This document shows positions 56,910-64,000 of a DNA stretch of 64,000 bases, one piece after another. Source of the DNA: MWCR01 sp049325475. Lineage in GTDB: Bacteria > Patescibacteriota > Patescibacteriia > 2-12-FULL-60-25. Location: NCBI GenBank assembly GCA_049325475.1, contig JBMOLN010000004.1:1-64000 (forward strand). Direction: 5' to 3'. The translations under genes and the position numbers were made by a program. A model generated the notes under the pieces. It did no database searches and was not told where the DNA came from. It was given only the letters and a program-made list of their open reading frames with translations. The stretch's first letter is position 1. Each line of letters begins with the position of its first letter.

Positions 56910-58160
56910 TTAGAGATCTGTTTCTATGGCCACAGGTAAAAATCCCATGGGGTCAACCGGTATGCCGTCTTGCCGCACTTCGAAGTGCAAGTGCGGACCC
57001 GTTGAAAGGCCGGCGCCCTGCGTTCCCGGCATGCCTCCGGTGTAACCGATGACATCCCCTCTTTCCACATAAGTTCCGGGCTGTACATTGAATTTTGACA
57101 AGTGAGCATAAAGCGTCGCGATATTGCCGGGGTGGACAACCATAATATAATTACCGTAAGATCTGCCGGTTTTGGTCCAGGCAACATATCCGCCGGCTGC
57201 GGATTTGATCGGTGTGCCGACTTCTGCCCTTAAATCAACACCGGGGTGTTGAAATAAGTGCTTGAATGGATAGGTTGGATCGTGAAAAGTGGCTGTTATT
57301 TTACGTACAGGGACCGGCCAATCCAGAAGTGTTTCACCGCTGGCGAGAGCTTTATCAATAGCATCCAGTTTATCTTTCAATTCTCTTTCTATTCTGTAAA
57401 TTTCATCAGCGGTGGATTCATTTTGCTGTCGTAATTCGTAAATGACACGAGAGAATTCTTCCTGTTTGGATTCGGTTTCGGCCAAAAGCGAGGTTTTGGC
57501 ATTGCGTTCAATCTCAAGCCGTAATTGTTCATCCGCTAAAAACTTCTTTTGATCTTCCAAATCGGATCTTTTGGATTCGCGGGTTTTTTTATCGGTTTGC
57601 AGGGCGATTTTTTCTTGGATTATCCTTTCCATCTGTTGTTCAAGATCTTCTTGGATTTTTTGCAAATTTTCCAAACTATCGAAATATGAAGAAAGGTTGG
57701 GCCGGCTTAAAAAAACATGCAGAGCATTAACATCATCGGTTTCTCTGATTTTGCGCAAGAGATCGCTTACTAAAGCCTTTTGCGTCATGATTTTACCTTC
57801 CTGTTTAACGATTTGCTTGTCTAAGGCTTGCAATTCCAGTCCTAAGATTTCTATTTGAGTTTTGATTTCATCGGAGCGCAGCTCCTTTTCCTTGATGCGG
57901 TTATCCAATAACAAGATTTGATTCTCCAGTGTTAGCTTTTGGTCTTCCTGCTGTGCAATGCGATCACGATAGGTATTGATTAAGCCCTGGATTTCACTGG
58001 CGCGTGATTTTTTATTTTCCAGATCCTGGTTTAATTGATCGGCGTCATTTTTTAATTCCACGGCTTCATTGGCAATAACCGGGTATATATCAAAAATAGC
58101 AATGCCGGCAATGCTTAGCATGCAAATCGCAGAAAATATCCTCTGTAGAGGCTTGTTCAT
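56910..58160 (-). CDS. Murein hydrolase activator / M23 peptidase with coiled coil
   Basis: 416 residues. N-terminal signal anchor (10-30), a long coiled coil (about 35-265), and a C-terminal LytM/M23 domain: FQHPGVDLRAEVGTPIKSAA, YGNYIMVVHPG, TLYAHLSKFNV and STGPHLHFEVR, with the zinc His and Asp residues. The pattern is that of EnvC-like proteins; with all metal residues present it may itself cut peptide cross-links. Extended -10 TGA-TATAAT ends 8 nt before the ATG, directly beyond the gltX stop. Confidence 0.92.
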   Translation of the reverse strand: MNKPLQRIFSAICMLSIAGIAIFDIYPVIANEAVELKNDADQLNQDLENKKSRASEIQGLINTYRDRIAQQEDQKLTLENQILLLDNRIKEKELRSDEIKTQIEILGLELQALDKQIVKQEGKIMTQKALVSDLLRKIRETDDVNALHVFLSRPNLSSYFDSLENLQKIQEDLEQQMERIIQEKIALQTDKKTRESKRSDLEDQKKFLADEQLRLEIERNAKTSLLAETESKQEEFSRVIYELRQQNESTADEIYRIERELKDKLDAIDKALASGETLLDWPVPVRKITATFHDPTYPFKHLFQHPGVDLRAEVGTPIKSAAGGYVAWTKTGRSYGNYIMVVHPGNIATLYAHLSKFNVQPGTYVERGDVIGYTGGMPGTQGAGLSTGPHLHFEVRQDGIPVDPMGFLPVAIETDL

Positions 58161-58168
58161 GTGATTTA

Positions 58169-58177
58169 ATTATATCA
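58169..58177 (-). promoter_or_regulatory. Extended -10 overlapping the gltX stop
   Basis: On the minus strand TGA-TATAAT (58177-58169), 8 nt before the M23 gene ATG. The TGA belongs to the end of gltX. Confidence 0.6.
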
Positions 58178-59650
58178 TAAAGTAGCCAGAGCTTGCTTGA
58201 TACGGTCTGTTGATTGTTTTTTGCCTAAAGTTGCAATCAAATCAAAAGGACTCGGTGATTTTTCTTGAGCGGAAAGTGCAACGCGCAGCGGCCATAAAGT
58301 ATCCCCATTCCCCCATCCATTTTCTGCAATCATGGATTTGATATGCTCCTCGATGAATTCAGTATTAAATTGTTTTGAATCATCAATTTGTTCAATCCAT
58401 TTCAAGGCGGCCTGCAATCTTTCTTTTGTTTGTTCACTATCCTGATTTTTCCAGGAGATTGAAACATTGGAATAATCTAATTTTTCTAGAAAAAGATTTT
58501 TTGCTTGCTCGGTAATTTCTGACGGTAATACCATGCGTTCGCGATACAATGAAGCTACTCGTTTCTTAAAATCATCATCTCCAATAAATGGATTCAAGTG
58601 CGGTAAAACAAGGTTGAAATAGCTTTCATTATCCAGTTCGCGGAGGTAGTGATTGTTGAGCCAGTTCAGTTTATCAATTTGAAAGATGGCTCCGGCTTTG
58701 TTGATCTTGGAGAGGTCGAATGAATCTATAAGTTCTTGTTTGGTGTAAATTTCTCTGTCAGCGGTTGGATTCCAGCCTAAAAGAGCAAGAAAGTTGATCA
58801 ATGCTTCCGGTAGATAGCCTTTACTAAGATAATCTTCGGCAGCCACATCGCCTTGGCGTTTGGAGAGTTTGGTTTTATCAGGATTGAGAATTAATGGCAG
58901 ATGAGCAAAAGTGGGTGTTTCCCAGCCAAACGCTTCGAAGATAAAAATATGTTTGGGAGCGGACGAGAGCCACTCTTCGCCACGGATTATGTGAGTGATG
59001 TTCATGTCATGATCGTCTGCCATGGAGGCGAGATGGTAAGTCGCCATGCCATCGGATTTAAGAATGACTTGATCGTCGATTAAATTCCAATCAAAAACAA
59101 CATCGCCGCGGATCACGTCGTGGACTGTGACTTTGCCTTGCTTGGGTAATTTGAGACGGATTACGTGTTCCTCGCCTGCCGCAAGACGTTTGGCGACTTC
59201 TGCGGGGTCCAGATCACGGCAATGACCGTCATAACCGGTTGGCCGCTTGGTCAACTCCTGCATCTTGCGTACTTCTTCGAGCCGTTCTTGAGTGCAAAAG
59301 CAATAATAAGCTTTACCCATTTTTACCAGTTTTTTCGCATAATCTTGATGGATTTGCTTGCGTTCAGACTGGATATATGGTCCATGTTCGCCACGCTGGA
59401 TAATCCGATTATTATCATCAATCCAGACGCCTTCATTGGGCTCGATTCCTAGTTGTTTGAGTGTTTTGCAAAGGCTTTCGGTTGCTCCGGGTACTAAGCG
59501 TGATTGATCAGTGTCTTCAATGCGAAGCAAGAAGTCTCCTTTTGCTTGTTTTGCTACAAATTCAGCGTATAAAGCGGTTCTGACTCCGCCGATGTGCAGA
59601 AAGCCGGTTGGGCTGGGAGCAAAGCGTGTTCGGATGCGTTTTTCTGGCAT
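58175..59650 (-). CDS. gltX: Glutamyl-tRNA synthetase
   Basis: 491 residues. Class I signatures: RFAPSPTGFLHIGGVRTA (HIGH equivalent) and LSKRQGDVAAEDYL (KMSKS equivalent KLSKR). The anticodon-binding helical part follows. It charges tRNA-Glu and, if a GatCAB pathway exists, also tRNA-Gln. In operon order it precedes the M23 peptidase gene by 14 bp. Confidence 0.96.
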   Translation of the reverse strand: MPEKRIRTRFAPSPTGFLHIGGVRTALYAEFVAKQAKGDFLLRIEDTDQSRLVPGATESLCKTLKQLGIEPNEGVWIDDNNRIIQRGEHGPYIQSERKQIHQDYAKKLVKMGKAYYCFCTQERLEEVRKMQELTKRPTGYDGHCRDLDPAEVAKRLAAGEEHVIRLKLPKQGKVTVHDVIRGDVVFDWNLIDDQVILKSDGMATYHLASMADDHDMNITHIIRGEEWLSSAPKHIFIFEAFGWETPTFAHLPLILNPDKTKLSKRQGDVAAEDYLSKGYLPEALINFLALLGWNPTADREIYTKQELIDSFDLSKINKAGAIFQIDKLNWLNNHYLRELDNESYFNLVLPHLNPFIGDDDFKKRVASLYRERMVLPSEITEQAKNLFLEKLDYSNVSISWKNQDSEQTKERLQAALKWIEQIDDSKQFNTEFIEEHIKSMIAENGWGNGDTLWPLRVALSAQEKSPSPFDLIATLGKKQSTDRIKQALATL

Positions 59651-59712
59651 AATAGGCTAATATTACGCGAATAAGTAACAAATGGCAAATAATCAATATC
59701 AAGAGTTGAAAT

Positions 59713-59736
59713 AAAAAAAAACCGCTGGATTGGCGG
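59713..59736 (-). terminator. Terminator after the 126-aa lipoprotein gene
   Basis: CCGC / GCGG stem (59722-59736) with nine T on the minus strand. Confidence 0.6.
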
Positions 59737-59744
59737 ATTGAGTT

Positions 59745-60125
59745 TTAGAAGCATTTTTGTTTGGGGAGTATCAATTTGACGCAGACGCATGAATTGCCGG
59801 TTGCGGATTGGCTTTTTGTATCATTGAAACTGATTTTTGAATTTGAGCAAAACTGATCTAGCTGCTCTTTGGCGCCATCGCTAGCAAATTCCATGGCAAT
59901 GTTTTCCATGGCAGAAATCCAGCACTTGGTGGAATAAACATAATATTCATCTTGTTTGATACCTTCTTGCTCCACTTGCAGTTTGCGTAGATTGAGATGA
60001 ACTTCTTTTTCTTGCTCGGGTGATCTGACTCTTTTGTCTCCAAAGCCGGATCCTCCACAGCTTTGTGAAAGCGTTGCCAAGACAAAGATAATGGCTAAAA
60101 TGATTTGCGCGGTTATGTTTTTCAC
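59745..60125 (-). CDS. Small lipoprotein, GTG start
   Basis: 126 residues. Signal with lipobox LSQSCGG (Cys 23). Mature part is charged, with YYVYSTKCWISAMENI and four more Cys near the end (QFCSN, NSCVCVKL, KQKCF). AAGGAGG sits 6 nt before the GTG start, a strong ribosome site. A TTGACA/TAAATA promoter with 18-bp spacer lies at 60189-60160 on the minus strand. No family known. Confidence 0.65.
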   Translation of the reverse strand: MKNITAQIILAIIFVLATLSQSCGGSGFGDKRVRSPEQEKEVHLNLRKLQVEQEGIKQDEYYVYSTKCWISAMENIAMEFASDGAKEQLDQFCSNSKISFNDTKSQSATGNSCVCVKLILPKQKCF

Positions 60126-60159
60126 GTTTTCCTCCTTTTGAAGGTCGTGTATTTGGCTT

Positions 60160-60189
60160 TATTTAGTAATATTTTCACTTAAATGTCAA
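60160..60189 (-). promoter_or_regulatory. Promoter of the 126-aa lipoprotein gene
   Basis: TTGACA (60189-60184), 18 bp, TAAATA (60165-60160), minus strand. Confidence 0.55.
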
Positions 60190-60269
60190 TAGACCAATCA
60201 TTACCTGTCATTAAATTATAAAATTTTGCGTTAAATAAGCAATAAAATTTGTGATATACTATATTTAAT

Positions 60270-60938
60270 TTGAAAAATTCTAAAGTTTATTTATTATCAG
60301 GTCTGACTTTTGGCATTTTGGCTATGGTTTTTATAACCGTCGGGCTTTATTTTGGTATGAATATGGCTGAATGTCTGTCGACAGAACAGACTCTAGACTC
60401 ACTTCGACAAGATTCAGGGTCTTCGACTATACTTAAAACTCAAGACGCAGGAAATGACATACAAGATGTTGATGCCGACAAATACGAAGATCCCATTTCT
60501 TATGAGATATCTTCTGAAAAAATTGAAGTATTCAAAGGGTATGCTGATGTGGATTACACATTAGAATATATGCAAGGATTGGCTATGGAGTGCGGTGTTG
60601 AGCATCAAGCTGGCTATTTGGAAGATCTAGTATCAAAATATAAAGATCAGAAAAAAATGATTTTTGAATTTAGATATAGCAAGGATAGTACTTCGCGAGA
60701 AAATATTTATTACGTTACAGTTTTGCCAAATGTTATGAAATATCAAAACATGGATGAATTTAAAAAAGATTTTGATATTTGTGCTGCTGGCGGCAAGGAA
60801 TATCCAAAAATGATGAATGAAGAGTGGCTTGTGTTTGAAAGTGCTTGCGGAGCTGTAGCCTACGATCCCGAACTTTATAGGATGAATGGTTGCCAATTCG
60901 TGAAAGAAGAAGTTGGACCAACCTTAGATTTTAACTAA
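60270..60938 (+). CDS. Membrane-anchored protein, TTG start
   Basis: 222 residues. Membrane segment about 8-30 (LLSGLTFGILAMVFITVGLYF), a linker rich in Asp/Ser/Gln, then an outer domain with YTLEYMQGLAMECGVEH and four Cys in total. Family unknown. Extended -10 TGA-TATACT (60252-60260) ends 9 nt before the TTG start, so probably leaderless. Confidence 0.6.
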   Translation: MKNSKVYLLSGLTFGILAMVFITVGLYFGMNMAECLSTEQTLDSLRQDSGSSTILKTQDAGNDIQDVDADKYEDPISYEISSEKIEVFKGYADVDYTLEYMQGLAMECGVEHQAGYLEDLVSKYKDQKKMIFEFRYSKDSTSRENIYYVTVLPNVMKYQNMDEFKKDFDICAAGGKEYPKMMNEEWLVFESACGAVAYDPELYRMNGCQFVKEEVGPTLDFN

Positions 60939-60946
60939 TAAATCAT

Positions 60947-60976
60947 AAAAAAGACCCCGAGGCGAGGTCTTTTTTA
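60947..60976. terminator. Bidirectional terminator
   Basis: AAAAAAGACC (60947-60956) with GGTCTTTTTT (60966-60975), 9-nt loop; serves both converging genes. Confidence 0.88.
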
Positions 60977-61708
60977 TTTGTTTAATAATGCTTTAATGGG
61001 AAAGATAAAGACTGCGTTTAAAATGCGCGGCCAACGGCTGGGTTCGAGTATTAGCCGATAAAGCCATTCCAAGCCGATTTTTTGCAGCCATACCGGGGCT
61101 CGCTTTATGCTTCCGGACCAGAAATTAAAAGTACCGCCCACACCGATTAGGAGCTTGGCGGTTGGAAATCTATTGCGATAGCGATTGATCCAGAATTCTT
61201 GTTTTGGATGACCGAAAGCGACGAGGACGACATCAGGTTCGATTTCTTGCGTGCGGATGATGGATGCCTCCCCTGCTTCGTCGGTTATGCCTTCGGCTGA
61301 GACTTGGCCGCCATCTTCAGCGAAGACTTTAAGTTCGGGATGGCGCTTGCGCAACATCCAGGCGGATTTGTCAGCTGCGCCGTTTTGCCCGCCGATCAAC
61401 ATCAATGACCAGTTCATTTTGGTGCAAAGACGGACTGCTTCGTCAGCTAGCGATACACCTGTGACTCTGCTGGTTTTAACACCTTTAAGCCAGCCGACAA
61501 GCTGAAGACCAAAGCCGTCGACTGATCGGAGGTCTGCTTGGCGTAAAGTTTCCCAATAATTTGAATCTTTTTTGGCTTGCAATAAAATTTCCGGATTGGC
61601 AGTTACTATCCAAGTTTGCTGTTTTTGACCGGCTCGCGTTAAAATTTCCTGAATCAGGTGTTTCAGATCGTATCCGTGAATAACGAGGTTGAAGACTGAG
61701 AATGTCAT
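60974..61708 (-). CDS. WecG/TagA/CpsF-family glycosyltransferase
   Basis: 244 residues. Family motifs: WIVTANPEILLQAKKDS, LRSVDGFGLQLVGWLKG, SLMLIGGQNGAADKSAWMLR, PDVVLVAFGHPKQEFWINRY and LIGVGGTFNFWSGSIKRAP, ending in a C-terminal amphipathic region (GLEWLYRLILEPSRWPR). These GT26 enzymes add N-acetyl-mannosamine-type sugars to a lipid-linked precursor at the inner membrane face. Confidence 0.92.
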   Translation of the reverse strand: MTFSVFNLVIHGYDLKHLIQEILTRAGQKQQTWIVTANPEILLQAKKDSNYWETLRQADLRSVDGFGLQLVGWLKGVKTSRVTGVSLADEAVRLCTKMNWSLMLIGGQNGAADKSAWMLRKRHPELKVFAEDGGQVSAEGITDEAGEASIIRTQEIEPDVVLVAFGHPKQEFWINRYRNRFPTAKLLIGVGGTFNFWSGSIKRAPVWLQKIGLEWLYRLILEPSRWPRILNAVFIFPIKALLNK

Positions 61709-61717
61709 ACGATTACA

Positions 61718-61857
61718 ATAGCCAATAATCAGGCTCCAATAATCAATAAATAACCAAAAAACAAATATTACAAACTAAAACTACTAATTGGTTATTATTA
61801 TATTTTATAAAAATTAATCATTTATTGGATATTGTTTTGTTGGTTATTGGTTATTTA
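61718..61857. repeat. 140-bp MITE-like element, copy 2
   Basis: Left end AATAGCCAATAATC, right end TTGTTGGTTATTGGTTATTT, inverted relative to each other and similar to 28911-29044. AT-rich interior without coding capacity, between two genes. Confidence 0.5.
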
Positions 61858-62397
61858 AATGTTAAGCCTGTAATCATGCAGAGCTGTATATTTTGGACCC
61901 GATGGCGAGAGTTCGCTCATGTAAAGTGTGGCAAAATCAGGAACCCAGCCAATGTTCTCAATCGACATTTCAAATGGCTCCAGCGTTTTGTTATTTCTGG
62001 CTCTGGCGATGGTGATGTGAGGCAGCCAAGGTTTGCGGTCAATTTGCGGCGCCATAAGAGATGTCATGTCCACAATGTTTGCAACCGTATCTTGCCAAGC
62101 GGCCTTTTGTTCGGGTTCGCATATGGCAACATATCTAATGGGACGTTTTGCGGGAAAAGATTCAATTCCGGTAATTTTGAACGCTCCTTGCGGCGGAGTC
62201 TCCAGAGCACTTCCAATCAGATGAGATAATTCAAGTAATTGCTTTTGTTCTATTTCACCAAAAAAGGCCAGGGTTATATGCCATTGGCCGGGGTCGGACA
62301 ATTTTAAGATAGCACGCTCTTGCTGTGGTACTTGCCAAGCGTTTCTTAATTGTTCGCGGCAATCCGCCGGAATGGGAATTCCTAAAAAACAACGCAT
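61855..62397 (-). CDS. thpR: RNA 2',3'-cyclic phosphodiesterase (2H family)
   Basis: 180 residues. Starts MRCFLGIPIPADCREQLRNA; first catalytic motif WHITLAFFGEIE, second LPHITIARAR. These paired HxT/S motifs and length fit ThpR/LigT, which opens 2',3'-cyclic phosphates on RNA ends. Confidence 0.9.
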   Translation of the reverse strand: MRCFLGIPIPADCREQLRNAWQVPQQERAILKLSDPGQWHITLAFFGEIEQKQLLELSHLIGSALETPPQGAFKITGIESFPAKRPIRYVAICEPEQKAAWQDTVANIVDMTSLMAPQIDRKPWLPHITIARARNNKTLEPFEMSIENIGWVPDFATLYMSELSPSGPKYTALHDYRLNI

Positions 62398-62562
62398 TTA
62401 CTTTAATTGCTAATGCCAAGAGCCAAATGCCAAATATTTGTATCGCTAAGCCATGCACCATGCGGTGATATGACTACGCGATTTTAGTAATATTATTAGT
62501 ATCCCGAAGGGATCCCAAATATTCGGCATCTGTAATTTGTAATTTGGCATTGATATGTTTAT

Positions 62563-63039
62563 TTAGACTGGTCCGGTCTTGTCTGTCAATTCACTGTCAA
62601 TGGGTAAAGATTTTGCTCTTTGTCCTTTTTCGACGCGGTATTTACGAGCCACTCGGTATCTGGCCAGTTCCCGTTCGAGCTCTGCGGCAGCGCGGGCAAA
62701 GGCTTCGTCATTACCGCGGGCCGATTCGCGCATGACCTGTTCGGCTCTTGTTTTGGCTCTTTCGATATCTTCAAGATTCAAATCCTCGCCTTTTTCAGCC
62801 GTATCCGCCAGAACCGTAATATTATTTTTATCGTCAACTTGTATGAATCCTCCTGATACGGCTACATCGACCGTTTGTCCTTTTTGTTTAAGCATGGCTA
62901 CTCCGGGAACCAATTGTGCAACCAATGGAATATGCCCCGGCAAAATTGTAATTTCACCATCCATGGTGGGGAGCGTGACTTGATCGGTTTCTTGCTCGAA
63001 AACTATTTTTTCGGGGGTTATTAATTTGAATTGCAACAT
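62563..63039 (-). CDS. atpC: F-type ATP synthase epsilon subunit
   Basis: 158 residues. N-terminal beta sandwich: MLQFKLITPEKIVFEQETDQ, LPTMDGEITILPGHIPLVAQ, VSGGFIQVDDKNNITVLAD; C-terminal helical hairpin AKTRAEQVMRESARGND. It ends with a 20-residue tail longer than common forms. Part of the F1 central stalk. Follows atpD by 34 bp containing CGTCTATACGTCG words. Confidence 0.93.
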   Translation of the reverse strand: MLQFKLITPEKIVFEQETDQVTLPTMDGEITILPGHIPLVAQLVPGVAMLKQKGQTVDVAVSGGFIQVDDKNNITVLADTAEKGEDLNLEDIERAKTRAEQVMRESARGNDEAFARAAAELERELARYRVARKYRVEKGQRAKSLPIDSELTDKTGPV

Positions 63040-63073
63040 AGAATAACGTCTATACGTCGATAAGTCGTAAGTC

Positions 63074-64000
63074 TTAAGCGGTGACTTCGTCGATGCCGCC
63101 TTTCATGTAAAAAGACTGTTCGGGTTTGTCATCATGTTTGCCCTCCAGTATTTCTTCGAAGCCAGTTATGGTTTGTTCCAATGAAACGTATTTGCCCGGA
63201 TTATTGGTGAATACTTCCGCGACGAAGAACGGCTGGGACAGGAATTTTTGAATGCGCCGGGCGCGCGCAACCAGGAGTTTGTCTTCTTCGGAAAGTTCAT
63301 CCATGCCCAAAATTGCAATAATATCTTGCAAGTCTTTATATCGCTGGAGAACTTTTTGAACACCGCGGGCGACTTTATAATGGCGCTCGCCGACGATTTG
63401 CGGATCAAGGATTGTTGACGAAGAATCAAGCGGGTCAACAGCGGGATAAATACCAAGCTCGGTGAGTTGGCGGGTCAGCACAACGGTTGAATCCAAATGG
63501 CCAAAGGTTGTTGCGGGAGCCGGGTCGGTAAGGTCGTCAGCCGGCACGTAAACAGCTTGAACGGATGTGATGGAGCCCTTTGTGGTTGATGTTATTCGTT
63601 CTTGGAGGTTGCCCATTTCGGTCGCTAATGTTGGCTGATAACCCACGGCCGAAGGAATGCGGCCCAAAAGGGCGGATACTTCTGAACCGGCTTGGGTGAA
63701 GCGGAAGATATTATCGATAAAAAGTAAAACATCCTGATTTTCCTCGTCGCGGAAATGCTCGGCGATGGAAAGGCCGGTTAGAGCAACGCGGGCGCGAGCT
63801 CCGGGCGGTTCATTCATCTGACCAAAGACCAAAGCGGTTTTATCAATAACACCTGATTCATTCATTTCTTCCCAAAGAGCATTGCCTTCGCGGGTTCGTT
63901 CACCTACTCCGGCAAAAACCGAGTAGCCGCCGTGTTCGGTGGCGATGTTACGGATAAGCTCCATAACGATAACGGTTTTACCCACGCCGGCACCGCCAAA
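63074..64000 (-). CDS. atpD: F-type ATP synthase beta subunit, 5' end outside window
   Basis: The C-terminal 308 residues of the catalytic subunit; the frame remains open to the window edge, beginning at GGAGVGKTVIVMELI (Walker A). Other matches: VFAGVGERTREGNALWEEM, LFIDNIFRFTQAGSEVSALL, AVYVPADDLTDPAPATTF and QPFFVAEVFTNNPGKYV. It makes ATP from the proton (or sodium) gradient together with the alpha subunit. The apparent start at 63985 is an internal Met. Confidence 0.96.
   Translation of the reverse strand, partial: FGGAGVGKTVIVMELIRNIATEHGGYSVFAGVGERTREGNALWEEMNESGVIDKTALVFGQMNEPPGARARVALTGLSIAEHFRDEENQDVLLFIDNIFRFTQAGSEVSALLGRIPSAVGYQPTLATEMGNLQERITSTTKGSITSVQAVYVPADDLTDPAPATTFGHLDSTVVLTRQLTELGIYPAVDPLDSSSTILDPQIVGERHYKVARGVQKVLQRYKDLQDIIAILGMDELSEEDKLLVARARRIQKFLSQPFFVAEVFTNNPGKYVSLEQTITGFEEILEGKHDDKPEQSFYMKGGIDEVTA

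Overview
The window looks like a scaffold from a Candidate Phyla Radiation (Patescibacteria) genome, perhaps of the ABY1 / Magasanikbacteria-Uhrbacteria-Falkowbacteria kind, carrying one end of an integrated tailed phage. The lineage call rests on the secreted protein at 46743-47696, whose duplicated LLQV..HGEA.YV module is typical of Patescibacteria, together with a class II ribonucleotide reductase, many small orphan membrane proteins, and intergenic spaces full of short degenerate repeats. Stop codons behave normally (TGA ends genes), so this is not a TGA-recoding group.

Region 1 (1 to about 19950) is a prophage, all on the minus strand and visibly more GC-rich than what follows. In transcription order from the right: ERF recombinase, its coiled-coil partner, a membrane-anchored 3D-domain protein with a possible nested gene, a replication initiator containing iterons, a zinc-ribbon protein, a hexapeptide-repeat solenoid protein, an HNH protein, small proteins, an unusual initiator-like tRNA(CAU), terminase small subunit, terminase large subunit interrupted by an intein, portal fused to a MuF head protein, prohead protease, HK97-type major capsid protein, connectors, tail terminator, tail tube, and virion proteins running off the left edge. 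No integrase, repressor or tape measure gene is visible; they should lie left of the window. A 100-N gap at 2253-2352 sits between two copies of the same 127 bp and is very probably a scaffolding artefact inside the tail tube gene.

Region 2 (about 20000-64000) is chromosome. It holds DNA repair and recombination genes (AlkD-like, RmuC, UvrB), B12-dependent ribonucleotide reductase with a cobalamin adenosyltransferase nearby and two NrdR-like boxes around its promoter, the primase/primary sigma factor pair, GltX, tRNA-dihydrouridine synthase, a SpoU methyltransferase, ThpR, tRNA-Asn, cell-envelope genes (M23 peptidase, WecG-type glycosyltransferase, glycoside hydrolase, 3D-domain and CAP proteins, lipoproteins), transporters (EamA, Nramp-related) and the atpD-atpC end of the ATP synthase operon at the right edge.

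Two promoter styles are visible in the chromosome. Many core genes have a -10 box, often extended (TGn), only 6-9 nt before the start codon and no Shine-Dalgarno, which implies leaderless mRNAs. A second group of small orphan genes has a -35/-10 promoter, a good Shine-Dalgarno and often its own hairpin terminator. One of these (39554-40030) is strikingly GC-rich and looks recently acquired.

Most noteworthy: the phage initiator-like tRNA lacking elbow contacts, the intein in the terminase Walker A motif, iterons within the replication gene, the four-letter solenoid repeat gene, the NrdR boxes around an extended -10, and the leaderless promoter pattern.
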